A stretch of DNA of 64,000 nt, from assembly GCF_007997155.1 (NCBI RefSeq), contig NZ_VORT01000003.1, positions 248,001 to 312,000 of the forward strand, given 5' to 3'. The DNA comes from Aequorivita antarctica. GTDB taxonomy: Bacteria > Bacteroidota > Bacteroidia > Flavobacteriales > Flavobacteriaceae. Made by a program: the position numbers and the translations under genes. Under the pieces are notes generated by a model that had not been told where the DNA came from, made no database searches, and worked only from the letters and a program-made list of their open reading frames with translations. This document shows positions 1-8,149 of the stretch, piece by piece; position 1 is the first letter of the stretch, and the number at the start of each line of letters is the position of its first letter.

Positions 1-605
1 GCATTGCCCATTCCATCACTCATATAGTTTCCACCAGTATTTACTAAATCGTTGGTTCCAGAATTAGTTGTGTAAAGTGGAATCCCGGCTTGTGCGGCAT
101 GAGCGGTTGGCATCACGTCGTCATTTGGGCGCGGACGGTTGTATATCCAATCTGTCAAGGCCAATTCGCCTACATCGTCTGAGTAAATTGTGTTTCCTGC
201 ATAATCGCGAATCCAAATACTGTCCCACGGCACGTTTAAAAATGTAACATTAGTTATATCCACGCCATTTGTTGTTAAGTAATTAGAAACCGAAGCTTGA
301 TTTTGAGTGGTGATAATCACTTTGCATTCCTGCACCCCAGCTTGAACTATTTGCCGAAGGATAGTTGGGTAGGAAGGATTCCAGGTAACCAAAAGATATT
401 CCACCTCTTCCCATTCTGCTGCAGCACGTACGGGACCTGATGGCGGTGCTGTAAGTCGCGGACTTGTAAACTGAAATTCTGAAACCAGTCCTTTTTCCGT
501 TTCGGTGAGATTGTGCGGAAGATTCGGTTTTTCCTGTGAAATGGCGAAAACAGTCTGCAATGTCATCAACAATACCAAGAGGTATCTTGTGTAGTTATTT
601 TTCAT
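1..605 (-). CDS. agmatine deiminase / peptidylarginine deiminase family protein (partial, C-terminus off the window)
   Basis: About 201 codons are visible; the gene runs off the left edge, so the C-terminal part with the catalytic cysteine is missing here. The start is the ATG at 605, followed by a typical signal peptide (residues 1 to about 22, a hydrophobic run ending AISQ), so the product is exported. The segment around residues 131-136 (WIRDYA) and the later TGGNY near residue 190 match the conserved substrate-binding motifs of the PAD_porph/agmatine deiminase fold. The family hydrolyses guanidino groups of agmatine or peptidyl-arginine. A signal peptide is unusual for cytosolic agmatine deiminases and favours a secreted peptidylarginine-deiminase-like or unknown substrate. 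Secretion by the type IX system is possible, but the C-terminal sorting domain cannot be seen. Confidence 0.8.
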   Translation of the reverse strand, partial: MKNNYTRYLLVLLMTLQTVFAISQEKPNLPHNLTETEKGLVSEFQFTSPRLTAPPSGPVRAAAEWEEVEYLLVTWNPSYPTILRQIVQAGVQECKVIITTQNQASVSNYLTTNGVDITNVTFLNVPWDSIWIRDYAGNTIYSDDVGELALTDWIYNRPRPNDDVMPTAHAAQAGIPLYTTNSGTNDLVNTGGNYMSDGMGN

Positions 606-683
606 AAGATGAATGAATTGTGGATTACGAAGATAGGGTTTTATATTGTTTTGATAAAGATATCAAAAAGAGTTTATTGCAAA

Positions 684-1328
684 TTAAAGTTGATTAAGCA
701 CTCTCAAAAACTCCTCTCTCCCAATCTCCTCCGCCCCCAAACTTTCAAGGTGTTCATTGTAAATCTGACAGTCAATAAATTTATAATTTTTAGTTTTTAA
801 ATATTCCGAAAGATGGTAAAAAGCAACTTTTGAAGCATCGCTAACCAAACTGAACATACTCTCGCCACAAAACACTTTTTTCTGTGGAACATCAACACCG
901 TAGAGTCCGCCAACCAATTTATCATTTTCCCATACCTCAATAGAAACAGCATGTCCAGATTCGTGAAGAGTTATATAGGATTCTTGCATCTCTTCGGTTA
1001 TCCAAGTTCCAGCCTGTCCTTTCCGCGGAACAGTGGCACATTTTTTTAGGACTTCGGCAAAATTTTGATTGAAAGTGATTTTAAATTTTTTGCTGTTTAA
1101 AGTTTTACGAAGACTTTTGGAAACCTTGAATTTTTCTGGAAACAAAACCATTCGTGGGTTTGGGCTCCACCAAAGTATGGGCTGATCGTCTTCAAACCAC
1201 GGAAAGATTCCCGATTTGTAAGCCAACACCAAACGCTCCACCGAAAGATCGCCGCCAATGGCTAGCAAACCATCAACGGTAGCTTCCGAAGAACTAGGAA
1301 ACCAAAACTGTTCAGTTAAATAATGCAT
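684..1328 (-). CDS. aat: leucyl/phenylalanyl-tRNA--protein transferase
   Basis: A 214-residue cytosolic enzyme that moves Leu or Phe from tRNA to the N-terminus of proteins with basic N-terminal residues, marking them for ClpS/ClpAP degradation (N-end rule). The family signature is complete: WWSPNPRMVLFP near residue 53, the TWITEEM block with GHAVSIEVW, the LVGGLYGV motif and GESMFS. Length is normal for the family. It follows the DUF3127 gene on the same strand, but a strong terminator-like hairpin lies between them, so it probably has its own transcript. Confidence 0.95.
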   Translation of the reverse strand: MHYLTEQFWFPSSSEATVDGLLAIGGDLSVERLVLAYKSGIFPWFEDDQPILWWSPNPRMVLFPEKFKVSKSLRKTLNSKKFKITFNQNFAEVLKKCATVPRKGQAGTWITEEMQESYITLHESGHAVSIEVWENDKLVGGLYGVDVPQKKVFCGESMFSLVSDASKVAFYHLSEYLKTKNYKFIDCQIYNEHLESLGAEEIGREEFLRVLNQL

Positions 1329-1358
1329 AATTCAAAAATTAGTAAAAATTTCCCCATA

Positions 1359-1393
1359 AAAAAACCCTAGAAAATCGGGCTTTTCTAGGGTTT
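1359..1393 (-). terminator. intrinsic terminator after the DUF3127 gene
   Basis: A perfect inverted repeat (AAACCCTAGAAAA with its complement TTTTCTAGGGTTT, loop of about six bases) is followed on the minus strand by a T-run. It lies 40-75 bases past the DUF3127 stop and before aat. Confidence 0.8.
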
Positions 1394-1435
1394 CGAACAT
1401 ACAACCTATGAATAAAAAGTGTATAAGATTTCTTT

Positions 1436-1813
1436 TTAGAAAGGAAGATCGTCGTGTTCTTCCTCATTAAAATCGTTTGCAGGCTCAAAGGCTTCAGCTG
1501 GTGGCATTGGCGGCATATCACCACCTGTTGGTGCTCCTGATACGTTTTCAACACGCCATCCTTGAATACTGTTGAAATATTTGGTTTCGCCTTGTGGGTT
1601 TACCCATTCGCGACCGCGAACGTTGATGCTCACTTTCACTTCCTGCCCCACTTTATAAGTGTTCAACAAATCTGTTTTGTCCTGTACAAATTCAATCAAA
1701 ATATGTTGTGGATATTGTTCTTCAGTAGTAATTACCAGCTCGCGTTTCCTAAAACCATTGTTTCCGTAGGTTTTAGTTTCATCTATCATTTTAATTTTTC
1801 CTTGTAGTTCCAT
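1436..1813 (-). CDS. DUF3127 family protein, OB-fold-like, with SSB-type acidic tail
   Basis: 125 residues. Residues 1-90 match the DUF3127 family seen across Bacteroidota, a small beta-rich domain (GKIKMIDETKTYGNNGFRKRELVI ... region) usually thought to be OB-fold-like. After it comes a Pro/Met/Gly-rich linker (about 93-108) and an acidic end, NEEEHDDLPF. That end is nearly the same as the C-terminal tip of the ssb product in this window (EEDDLPF), the peptide by which SSB recruits repair proteins. This suggests a single-strand nucleic-acid-binding or SSB-mimicking role; no function is established from the sequence alone. The start ATG at 1813 gives the domain its full N-terminal strand. Confidence 0.85.
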   Translation of the reverse strand: MELQGKIKMIDETKTYGNNGFRKRELVITTEEQYPQHILIEFVQDKTDLLNTYKVGQEVKVSINVRGREWVNPQGETKYFNSIQGWRVENVSGAPTGGDMPPMPPAEAFEPANDFNEEEHDDLPF

Positions 1814-1850
1814 TTTCTTACTTAATTATTTAATCTTTATTGTTTTCGTT

Positions 1851-2726
1851 TTATATTCTGCTTAAAAGTACCTTCCAAGCTTCGTCAATTTTTCCTTCGC
1901 ACAAAAAATCTTGCGCTTTTTTATGTATTTCTAAAGAATTGCCCTCATCCCGCAACCATTTCAATTCTTCCGAAGCATCTATAAAGGTATTAATTTCTTC
2001 TGAATTTGGAAAATTTTCTACGTTGCCCAACATCCCCAAATCATTTCCTGTCAACACCCTGCTATTACGGATTTCTTCGGGAAGTATATCTACGCCAACG
2101 CCGAGTGTTGTCAATGGTTTTGGCACCTCAAAAAGACCCGCTTTGGCGCGGCTGTACCAATTGCCGCCAAGTCTGGAAACCGTATCAATTTTGAAAGGAT
2201 CAATAGCACCATTTTCATCAAGAATTTCTTCTTTGATATGAATTTTCACCACTTCACAAATTACCAAATTGCCCGCACCACCTTCTGTGCCTAGCGCAAT
2301 TACATCATTAACCTTGCATTCCAATTGAACAGGAGCCTCGGCCACGCGGGGTGGTTTTACGATATCCGAAACCAATTCAGTAAACCCGGCTTTAGTAAAT
2401 TCATTTACGCCTTTTGCATATTCAGTAGAGGATAGCGATACTTGCTGCACCATTTCAAAACTTACAATGTTAATAACCACTTCCGGTACTTGCAAAACAT
2501 TTTCGTAAGTGTGTTTTGTGGTGTTGTCTCGCCCACGCCTCGCTGGCGAAAAAACCAAAATCGGTGGTTTCGCACTAAAAACATTAAAAAAACTGAAGGG
2601 CGAAAGGTTTACGTTACCTTCGCTGTCTACAGTACTTGCAAAGCATATAGGTCTTGGAGACACTGCTCCCAAAAGGTATGCGTGCAGTTTTCCTGTGGAT
2701 AATTCGTGTGGTTCAATAGAAATCAT
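1851..2726 (-). CDS. flavin reductase family protein (FMN-binding split barrel)
   Basis: 291 residues from the ATG at 2726; an in-frame ATG further upstream (2789) would add 21 residues that do not resemble the family, so it is not preferred. The N-terminal half carries the flavin reductase-like fold, with SPRPICFAST and the NLSPFSFFNVFSAKPP block that binds the FMN phosphate. The C-terminal 100 residues are variable. Members are FMN-dependent reductases or flavin-binding proteins of uncertain substrate. A promoter -7 box (TACATTTG, 2740 down to 2733) ends six bases before the chosen ATG, which supports this start and suggests an almost leaderless message. Confidence 0.85.
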   Translation of the reverse strand: MISIEPHELSTGKLHAYLLGAVSPRPICFASTVDSEGNVNLSPFSFFNVFSAKPPILVFSPARRGRDNTTKHTYENVLQVPEVVINIVSFEMVQQVSLSSTEYAKGVNEFTKAGFTELVSDIVKPPRVAEAPVQLECKVNDVIALGTEGGAGNLVICEVVKIHIKEEILDENGAIDPFKIDTVSRLGGNWYSRAKAGLFEVPKPLTTLGVGVDILPEEIRNSRVLTGNDLGMLGNVENFPNSEEINTFIDASEELKWLRDEGNSLEIHKKAQDFLCEGKIDEAWKVLLSRI

Positions 2727-2732
2727 TGCTTG

Positions 2733-2740
2733 CAAATGTA
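2733..2740 (-). promoter_or_regulatory. promoter -7 box of the flavin reductase gene
   Basis: TACATTTG on the minus strand matches the Bacteroidota -7 consensus TAnnTTTG exactly and ends six bases before the ATG at 2726. No clear -33 TTTG is seen. Confidence 0.5.
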
Positions 2741-2824
2741 CCCAAAGATTATAGCTTGTAAAAACTTGATTGTACAATAATATCAACATATTTGCTTTAT
2801 ATTTAAACTGGAAAAAGATTCTTT

Positions 2825-3964
2825 ATGCTGCGCAACAAATCACTCTCCCGTTGGGGTTTTATTTTGGCTTCTCTTATTGTTATCAGTCTTATTTTGTGGA
2901 ATACGTATATTTTCTTCAATCAATTGAAGGAAAACGAACGCACTAAAATGGAGATATGGGCCGCTGCGTATCATGACCTTCTTCAAAATCCGACGGTTGG
3001 CGAAATGATTTTAACGGTAATACAGAGTAATACCAGTACCCCAATGATTCTCTATACTGAAAAAGAGAAAGCCTATACGCATCGTAATATTGATTCGCTG
3101 GATATAAATACTATTGAAAAAAAGCAAAAATTTATAACTCAATTTTCTTCGGAGTATACCCCTATTGAAATCCGGAACGATGATGAACTGTTATCAACGA
3201 TTTATTATGGCAATTCCCCATTGATAAACAAACTAAAATATTATCCTGCGGCGCTTATTTTGATAATTTTCCTTTTCATATTAGCCGTTTATCTTTTCTA
3301 CAAAACCTCCAAATCTGCCGAACAGAACAGGCTCTGGGCCGGAATGGCTAAGGAGACTGCGCACCAAATTGGCACACCGCTTTCTTCTTTGGTTGGCTGG
3401 ACCGAGATTTTAAAAAGCGAAAAAGTAAATCCCGAATACATTGCCGAAATTGAAAAAGACATTTCCCGTTTGGAGACAATCACAGACCGTTTTTCAAAGA
3501 TTGGCTCGGTACCTAAACTAGAGCAGCATGATTTGGTTGAAGAAACAAAAGCCACTTTTCAGTATTTACAAAAACGCACTTCAAAACTTATAAATTTTCA
3601 GCTCCATGTTCCCCAAAAACCGATTTATGTTGAAATGAATCCACAACTTTTCAGTTGGACGATTGAGAATTTAGTAAAAAACGGCATAGATGCTATGAAA
3701 GGAAAAGGAAGTATAACCATTTCCATAGAGAAGAATTCAAAATATGCGTTAATTCATATTACCGACACTGGAAAAGGATTGACAAAAAGCGAGTTCAGGA
3801 GAATTTTTACGCCTGGTTATACCACAAAAAAACGTGGTTGGGGCTTGGGTTTATCACTAGCAAAACGTATTATTGAGGAATATCACAACGGAAAAATCCG
3901 TGTTTCAAAAAGTATATTAAACCAAGGCACCACAATGGAAATCTCTCTAAAGACCGAAAGTTAA
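2825..3964 (+). CDS. membrane sensor histidine kinase
   Basis: 379 residues. Two membrane helices (about 11-32 and 141-159) enclose a roughly 105-residue periplasmic sensor domain that I do not recognise. The phospho-accepting histidine is His180 in KETAHQIGTPLSSL, a variant H-box with HQIGTP rather than HDLRTP, common in small Bacteroidota kinases. The ATPase domain has the N-box (NLVKNGIDAM), G1 (DTGKGL) and G2 (GWGLGLSLAKRI). No response regulator is adjacent, so its partner is encoded elsewhere. The next gene starts three bases after its stop and is probably cotranscribed. Confidence 0.92.
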   Translation: MLRNKSLSRWGFILASLIVISLILWNTYIFFNQLKENERTKMEIWAAAYHDLLQNPTVGEMILTVIQSNTSTPMILYTEKEKAYTHRNIDSLDINTIEKKQKFITQFSSEYTPIEIRNDDELLSTIYYGNSPLINKLKYYPAALILIIFLFILAVYLFYKTSKSAEQNRLWAGMAKETAHQIGTPLSSLVGWTEILKSEKVNPEYIAEIEKDISRLETITDRFSKIGSVPKLEQHDLVEETKATFQYLQKRTSKLINFQLHVPQKPIYVEMNPQLFSWTIENLVKNGIDAMKGKGSITISIEKNSKYALIHITDTGKGLTKSEFRRIFTPGYTTKKRGWGLGLSLAKRIIEEYHNGKIRVSKSILNQGTTMEISLKTES

Positions 3965-3966
3965 CT

Positions 3967-4311
3967 ATGAGTATAAAAACCCACACGCTGCATACAGCGC
4001 GCTTAAAAAACAACTGCCCAACATGCTTTGGAACAGACGGTCTGGAATTTACCTTTACACAAGCGGAAAAAGAAACTCCATTTTTTAAAAAACCAGCTAC
4101 TGAAATAGAAAATAAACTATACTGCCAGACGTGCAAAAATAATATTTACCCCGTAAACTGGACTGAAGACATTGAACGCGTTTTTGACTACAACAAAAAA
4201 ATAGCGGAAACCTATAAACAGTATTTAAAGGTGAAACCGCTATTTTATATTTTGGTGGTCGTTGCTCTTTTGCTTGTGGCTGCTGTGGTTTATATTTTGA
4301 TCCCTATTTAA
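3967..4311 (+). CDS. zinc-ribbon-like, C-tail-anchored membrane protein
   Basis: 114 residues, family not recognised. Two CxxC pairs (Cys17/Cys20 and Cys53/Cys56) suggest a zinc-ribbon in the cytosol. A single hydrophobic helix at 91-113 would anchor the protein by its C-terminus. It sits three bases after the sensor kinase gene and its last four bases overlap the end of the convergent HIT gene. The link to the kinase (accessory or signalling partner) is inference from spacing only. Confidence 0.75.
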   Translation: MSIKTHTLHTARLKNNCPTCFGTDGLEFTFTQAEKETPFFKKPATEIENKLYCQTCKNNIYPVNWTEDIERVFDYNKKIAETYKQYLKVKPLFYILVVVALLLVAAVVYILIPI

Positions 4312-4703
4312 GGCTTTAGTCTTTCACCAATAGCTTCAGCTAAAGTTTCAAATTCCTCCGAAGTCATTTTTACTTTTTTGGTAAAACGCATATCATCCAT
4401 TTCGTTCAATGGAATAAGATGTACGTGAACATGAGGCACTTCCAAACCTATAACGGCCATTCCCACACGTTTGCAGGGAACGGTTTTTTCAAGGGCTCGG
4501 GCAACTTTTCGCGAAAACTGCATCAATTGTAGGTACATATGCTCGCCCATATCAAAAACCTTATCGATCTCTTCTTTTGGAACACATAGTGTATGACCTT
4601 TTGAATTTGGGTTTATGTCCAAAAAAGCGATGAAATTATCATCCTCCGCGACTTTGTAGCAAGGAATTTCACCTTCGATTATTTGTGTGAAGATTGATGC
4701 CAT
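4308..4703 (-). CDS. HIT family nucleotide hydrolase
   Basis: 131 residues with the histidine-triad motif HVHVH at 91-95 followed by LIPL. HIT proteins of this branch (HinT-like) hydrolyse adenosine phosphoramidates or related AMP-lysine conjugates. The typical N-terminal FTQIIEGEIPCYKVAE and FLDINPNSKGHTLCVPK segments are intact. It follows greA by two bases on the same strand, so the two form an operon. Confidence 0.93.
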   Translation of the reverse strand: MASIFTQIIEGEIPCYKVAEDDNFIAFLDINPNSKGHTLCVPKEEIDKVFDMGEHMYLQLMQFSRKVARALEKTVPCKRVGMAVIGLEVPHVHVHLIPLNEMDDMRFTKKVKMTSEEFETLAEAIGERLKP

Positions 4704-4705
4704 AT

Positions 4706-5182
4706 TTAATGTCTTGAAATTTCTAATATTTCGAATTTAAGTACGCCATTGGGTACTTTTATCTCAGCCACCTCGCCTACTTTTTTACCTAACAATCCAT
4801 GGCCAATTGGAGAATCTACAGAAATTTTTCCTGTTTTAAGATCAGCTTCGCTTTGCGCAACCAACTTATAGGTCATTTCCATTCCGTTGTTTTGATTTTT
4901 AATTTTCACGGTTGAATGCACCAAAACCTTGCTCAAATCCAATTGCGATTCATCTATCAAACGGGCATTGGCTAGAACTTCTTCCATTTTGGCAATTCGC
5001 ATTTCCAACATTCCTTGTGCTTCTTTGGCTGCGTCATATTCGGCATTTTCGCTTAAATCTCCTTTATCACGTGCTTCAGCAATAGCATTGGAGGCTTTTG
5101 GACGCTCCACATCGCGTAGCTGGTCTACTTCGTCCCTTAACTTTTTTAATCCTTCGGCTGTGTAATAAGATACTTTACTCAT
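4706..5182 (-). CDS. greA: transcription elongation factor GreA
   Basis: 158 residues. GreA binds in the secondary channel of RNA polymerase and triggers cleavage of backtracked RNA. The N-terminal coiled coil carries the acidic tip (GDLSENAEYDAAKE), and the C-terminal FKBP-like domain has the SPIGHGLLGKKVGE motif. Length and start (ATG at 5182) are normal for the family. The HIT gene lies two bases downstream. Confidence 0.97.
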   Translation of the reverse strand: MSKVSYYTAEGLKKLRDEVDQLRDVERPKASNAIAEARDKGDLSENAEYDAAKEAQGMLEMRIAKMEEVLANARLIDESQLDLSKVLVHSTVKIKNQNNGMEMTYKLVAQSEADLKTGKISVDSPIGHGLLGKKVGEVAEIKVPNGVLKFEILEISRH

Positions 5183-5233
5183 AACTTCATCGTTTGTGTA
5201 TGCAGAACATACGTAATCTTTAATATAATAAAA

Positions 5234-5251
5234 TCCCGACTCGTGGCGGGA
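5234..5251 (-). terminator. small GC hairpin, first of two upstream of greA
   Basis: TCCCG (5234-5238) pairs with CGGGA (5247-5251), followed on the minus strand by TTTTATTATATT. It looks like a weak intrinsic terminator placed upstream of greA. With its neighbour it could attenuate greA or end an unseen small RNA. Confidence 0.4.
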
Positions 5252-5278
5252 CTTCTCTTTTCTTTAATAAATTGAAAA

Positions 5279-5300
5279 AATCCCATGCGATGACGGGATT
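5279..5300 (-). terminator. small GC hairpin, second of two upstream of greA
   Basis: AATCCC (5279-5284) pairs with GGGATT (5295-5300); on the minus strand it is followed by a T-run. It resembles the hairpin at 5234..5251 in stem and setting. Both lie between the divergent greA and lipoprotein genes, where a terminator is not expected. Confidence 0.45.
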
Positions 5301-5375
5301 GTGTTTAACAAATATAGTAAAAATTTACATCTTGCGTAATTTGTTGTAATTTCGACCTAAAATTTAATTGTTTCC

Positions 5376-5813
5376 ATGAAAAATAGAATCTTCTTCCTTT
5401 TAATTATTTTTATAACATTGTCGTGCTCAAAAAAAGACGATAAGCAAGAGCGCAATCCTTATTTATCAGATCCTGTTGTAAGTTTGAATTTGAACTTAAA
5501 TTTACCAGAATATAATCCCTTGAAGTTTCCCGGAAATTCCGTAATAACTTCCCAAGGCATCAAAGGCATCGTGGTGATTTGCATAAGTGACACACAATAT
5601 TTTGCCTATGATTTAACTGATCCTAATCATGCGCCCAGCAATTGTTCACGAATGGAGATTAATGGGCCCATTGCAAGTTGTCCATGTCAAAATGATGACA
5701 ATGAATACAATATCATAAATTTTGGAAGGCACACTACTGAGCCTGATACCAAATACCCGATGCAATCCTACCGCGCTGAGCGCAATGGCAATAATATTGT
5801 AATAAGTAATTAA
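5376..5813 (+). CDS. lipoprotein with a degenerate Rieske-like domain
   Basis: 145 residues. A lipoprotein signal peptide ends at Cys17 (ITLSC). The rest looks like a Rieske [2Fe-2S] fold: a strand pair around YFAYDLTDPNHAP, then Cys90 and the SCPCQ motif (Cys102, Cys104), then KYPMQSYRAERNGNNIVI as the closing strands. In true Rieske proteins the ligands are CxH and CxxH. Here both cysteine positions are kept (Cys90, Cys102) but the histidines are Arg92 and Gln105. The protein therefore should not hold a normal Rieske cluster. Function unknown; probably anchored to the inner leaflet of the outer membrane. Confidence 0.75.
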   Translation: MKNRIFFLLIIFITLSCSKKDDKQERNPYLSDPVVSLNLNLNLPEYNPLKFPGNSVITSQGIKGIVVICISDTQYFAYDLTDPNHAPSNCSRMEINGPIASCPCQNDDNEYNIINFGRHTTEPDTKYPMQSYRAERNGNNIVISN

Positions 5814-5839
5814 TGCTTCTACCCGATCGATAATAAGAA

Positions 5840-8032
5840 TTAAAATTTTATTGTCGCTCCCAATAAAAAGTTAGTCGTCGCCTGCGGATAATAGCCTGCT
5901 CCTTCAATGGTTTTAACTGTTCCTGGATTGCTGAAATCGTCATCATAGGTGTAAAAATAACCGTTGGAAATATATTTCACATTGAAAATATTGTTCACTA
6001 AAGCTGAAAAAACCACTTCCTTTACCCACGGAAGATTGTCCAAAGTGTAAACAATATTCAAGTCATTGATGAAGTAACTGTCCAATTTTGAAGCTTCGCT
6101 GTCAATATTACCCATATATTGCTCGCCCACAAATTTTGAAAGAAAACCTAACTGCAATTTCTTTATTGGGGAATATTCCAGCATATTTGCTGCAACAATA
6201 GAAGGTGAAAAAGAGATGTTTGTGTTGCCAAGATTTACCAATTCACCATCGCGGGAAGTAACGAAATCTACATTTTTATTGGTGCTCAAAGCAATATTCG
6301 GAAGGGTTCTCAAATTTTTCATAAGCTTTATTTCAGCATCTACTTCAAGTCCCAAACGATAGCTTTTTCCACTGCTTGTTCTTAAGCCTGCACCCACATC
6401 GTTCAATTCTCCAGAAAGAACCAATTGGTCTTTGTAGTTCATATAATAAACATTCGTGTTCACTTTTGTCTTTTCCGAAGCGAAACGCCAGCCCAATTCA
6501 AAATCATCTAACTTTTCAGCAGTAGTAATATCTTGTTCGTAATCATTTCGGGAAGGTTCGCGATGTGCTTTTCCATAGGAGAAATAAAACTGATTTGAAG
6601 CATTGAATTTATAGGTCAGTCCCGCTTTTGGATTGAAAAACGCATAGTTTTCATCAACATTCAACGGCAACAAATCTGAAGTAATTCCCGCAGTTTTATA
6701 ATTTAAAAACCGCCCCTGCAAATCTCCAAAAAAGCTCCATTGCTCAGTGATTCTGTAAGTTGCTTTTGAAAAAACGGTAAATTCACTTTTCTCGCCATTT
6801 CCTTCATAATAACGATCCCGAATTTCAGAATTGCTGGCGTAACGTGCCCAAATTACTTCGCCAAAATGGTCGCCGGTATAATAACTGTAAAATGCTCCAC
6901 CAGTAAAGTCAATTTTATTGTTTTTGTAATTCACGTTTGCATTGGCAGCATAAAAATCATTATCCAGCCATCGACGACGGATTAAATCTGTAGTGTTGAT
7001 GGTATCACCACCAATTTCAATTGGTTCAAAACCGTAAGTTTCAAAATCTTCGTCTTCTTTATATTGCTCAAAATAACCCTGTCCTTTTGTGTAATTAAAA
7101 GAAACATTCGTGTTCCAATTATTATTGAAACGCTGGTTCCAAAGCAATTGATAATGATCCTGCGCATAATTATCTACTTCGTTGTTGTAAAACTGAATGT
7201 TTCCATCTTCATCAGTGTACTCTCCAACGGTGTTGTACGTTCTATCATTCTTAAGTTTTTCTGGGTCTTCTAAACCATTCCAAGACTGATAAGTTTCTTC
7301 CCTTCCACCGAAAACTAAAGCTTTTATCAAGGTATTTTTATTCACAAACGCTCCCTGTAGAAAATACGATTTCAAGTCTGAACTGGCTCTGTCAATATAT
7401 CCATCAGATTTAATGGTTGACAACCTTCCCGCTAATTCAAAATGATCGGAAAGTAAGCCAGTGCTGAACTTGACGTTGTGTTTATGTGTGTTATAACTTC
7501 CGAAGGAATTTGCAATTTCACCATAGGCTTCGTTTGAAACAGCATCGCTTAGCAAATTCAAACTCGCGCCAAAAGCGCCCGAACCATTGGTTGAAGTTCC
7601 TACACCGCGTTGCAATTGCAGACTTTGGACAGAGGAAGTAAAATCGGGCAAATTCACCCAAAATGTTCCTTGACTTTCGGAATCGTTATAGGGAATTCCA
7701 TTCAACGTTACATTCACTCTTGAAGCATCGCTCCCACGAACCCGAATGTAAGTATAACCCACGCCCGCTCCAGCATCACTTGTGGTGACGACCGATGGAA
7801 GATAATTGAGCATATACGGAATATCCTGCCCAAGGTTTCGCTTTTCAAGTTCTTCTTTGTCAAGGTTTGAATGGGTGATGGGCGAATCTGCAGAAACTCG
7901 AACGGCTTGCACCAAAACTTCGTCCAAGGATTCAATTTTTGTTGAATCTTGTGCTTTATTCTGTGGTATTTCCTGCCCGGAAACTGTGATAAAAAATGAA
8001 GTAAATACTGCGGAAATCAATAACTTTTTCAT
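5840..8032 (-). CDS. TonB-dependent outer-membrane receptor, probably for thiamine or a precursor
   Basis: 730 residues. A signal peptide (1-19) is followed by a TonB-box-like stretch (DEVLVQAVR), a plug domain to about residue 165 with the conserved IRVRGSDASRVNVTLNGIPYNDSE region, and a C-terminal 22-strand-type barrel ending GATIKF. These receptors import scarce ligands using energy from TonB-ExbBD. The ligand is indicated by the leader: a TPP riboswitch with a terminator lies between promoter and start codon. Rodionov and colleagues predicted THI-element-controlled receptors (Omr1) as thiamine transporters in Bacteroidota. So uptake of thiamine or its pyrimidine moiety is likely, though the barrel sequence itself does not prove it. 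Confidence 0.9.
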   Translation of the reverse strand: MKKLLISAVFTSFFITVSGQEIPQNKAQDSTKIESLDEVLVQAVRVSADSPITHSNLDKEELEKRNLGQDIPYMLNYLPSVVTTSDAGAGVGYTYIRVRGSDASRVNVTLNGIPYNDSESQGTFWVNLPDFTSSVQSLQLQRGVGTSTNGSGAFGASLNLLSDAVSNEAYGEIANSFGSYNTHKHNVKFSTGLLSDHFELAGRLSTIKSDGYIDRASSDLKSYFLQGAFVNKNTLIKALVFGGREETYQSWNGLEDPEKLKNDRTYNTVGEYTDEDGNIQFYNNEVDNYAQDHYQLLWNQRFNNNWNTNVSFNYTKGQGYFEQYKEDEDFETYGFEPIEIGGDTINTTDLIRRRWLDNDFYAANANVNYKNNKIDFTGGAFYSYYTGDHFGEVIWARYASNSEIRDRYYEGNGEKSEFTVFSKATYRITEQWSFFGDLQGRFLNYKTAGITSDLLPLNVDENYAFFNPKAGLTYKFNASNQFYFSYGKAHREPSRNDYEQDITTAEKLDDFELGWRFASEKTKVNTNVYYMNYKDQLVLSGELNDVGAGLRTSSGKSYRLGLEVDAEIKLMKNLRTLPNIALSTNKNVDFVTSRDGELVNLGNTNISFSPSIVAANMLEYSPIKKLQLGFLSKFVGEQYMGNIDSEASKLDSYFINDLNIVYTLDNLPWVKEVVFSALVNNIFNVKYISNGYFYTYDDDFSNPGTVKTIEGAGYYPQATTNFLLGATIKF

Positions 8033-8095
8033 TCGTTAAAAAAAAATTTAAACGAATAAAAGGGGCGTTATTCTTTGTTGGTTAAATGGTTACAT

Positions 8096-8140
8096 AAAAA
8101 AACCCTGAAAACAATGCGTCGTGCATTATTACAGGGGGTT
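8096..8140 (-). terminator. expression-platform terminator of the TPP riboswitch
   Basis: On the minus strand, a long imperfect stem (CCCTGTAATAATGC with GCATTGTTTTCAGGG, loop ACGAC) is followed by a run of seven T. It begins about ten bases after the riboswitch aptamer and ends about 60 bases before the receptor start. This indicates control of transcription by premature termination. Confidence 0.8.
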
Positions 8141-8149
8141 CCTATTCGT

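Noticed and set aside
1840-2241. 133-codon plus-strand frame over the flavin reductase gene
   Set aside because: Antisense to a well-supported gene, with no recognisable domain.
5229-5300. CRISPR-like or direct repeat upstream of greA
   Set aside because: Only two hairpins with different loops; no repeat-spacer structure.
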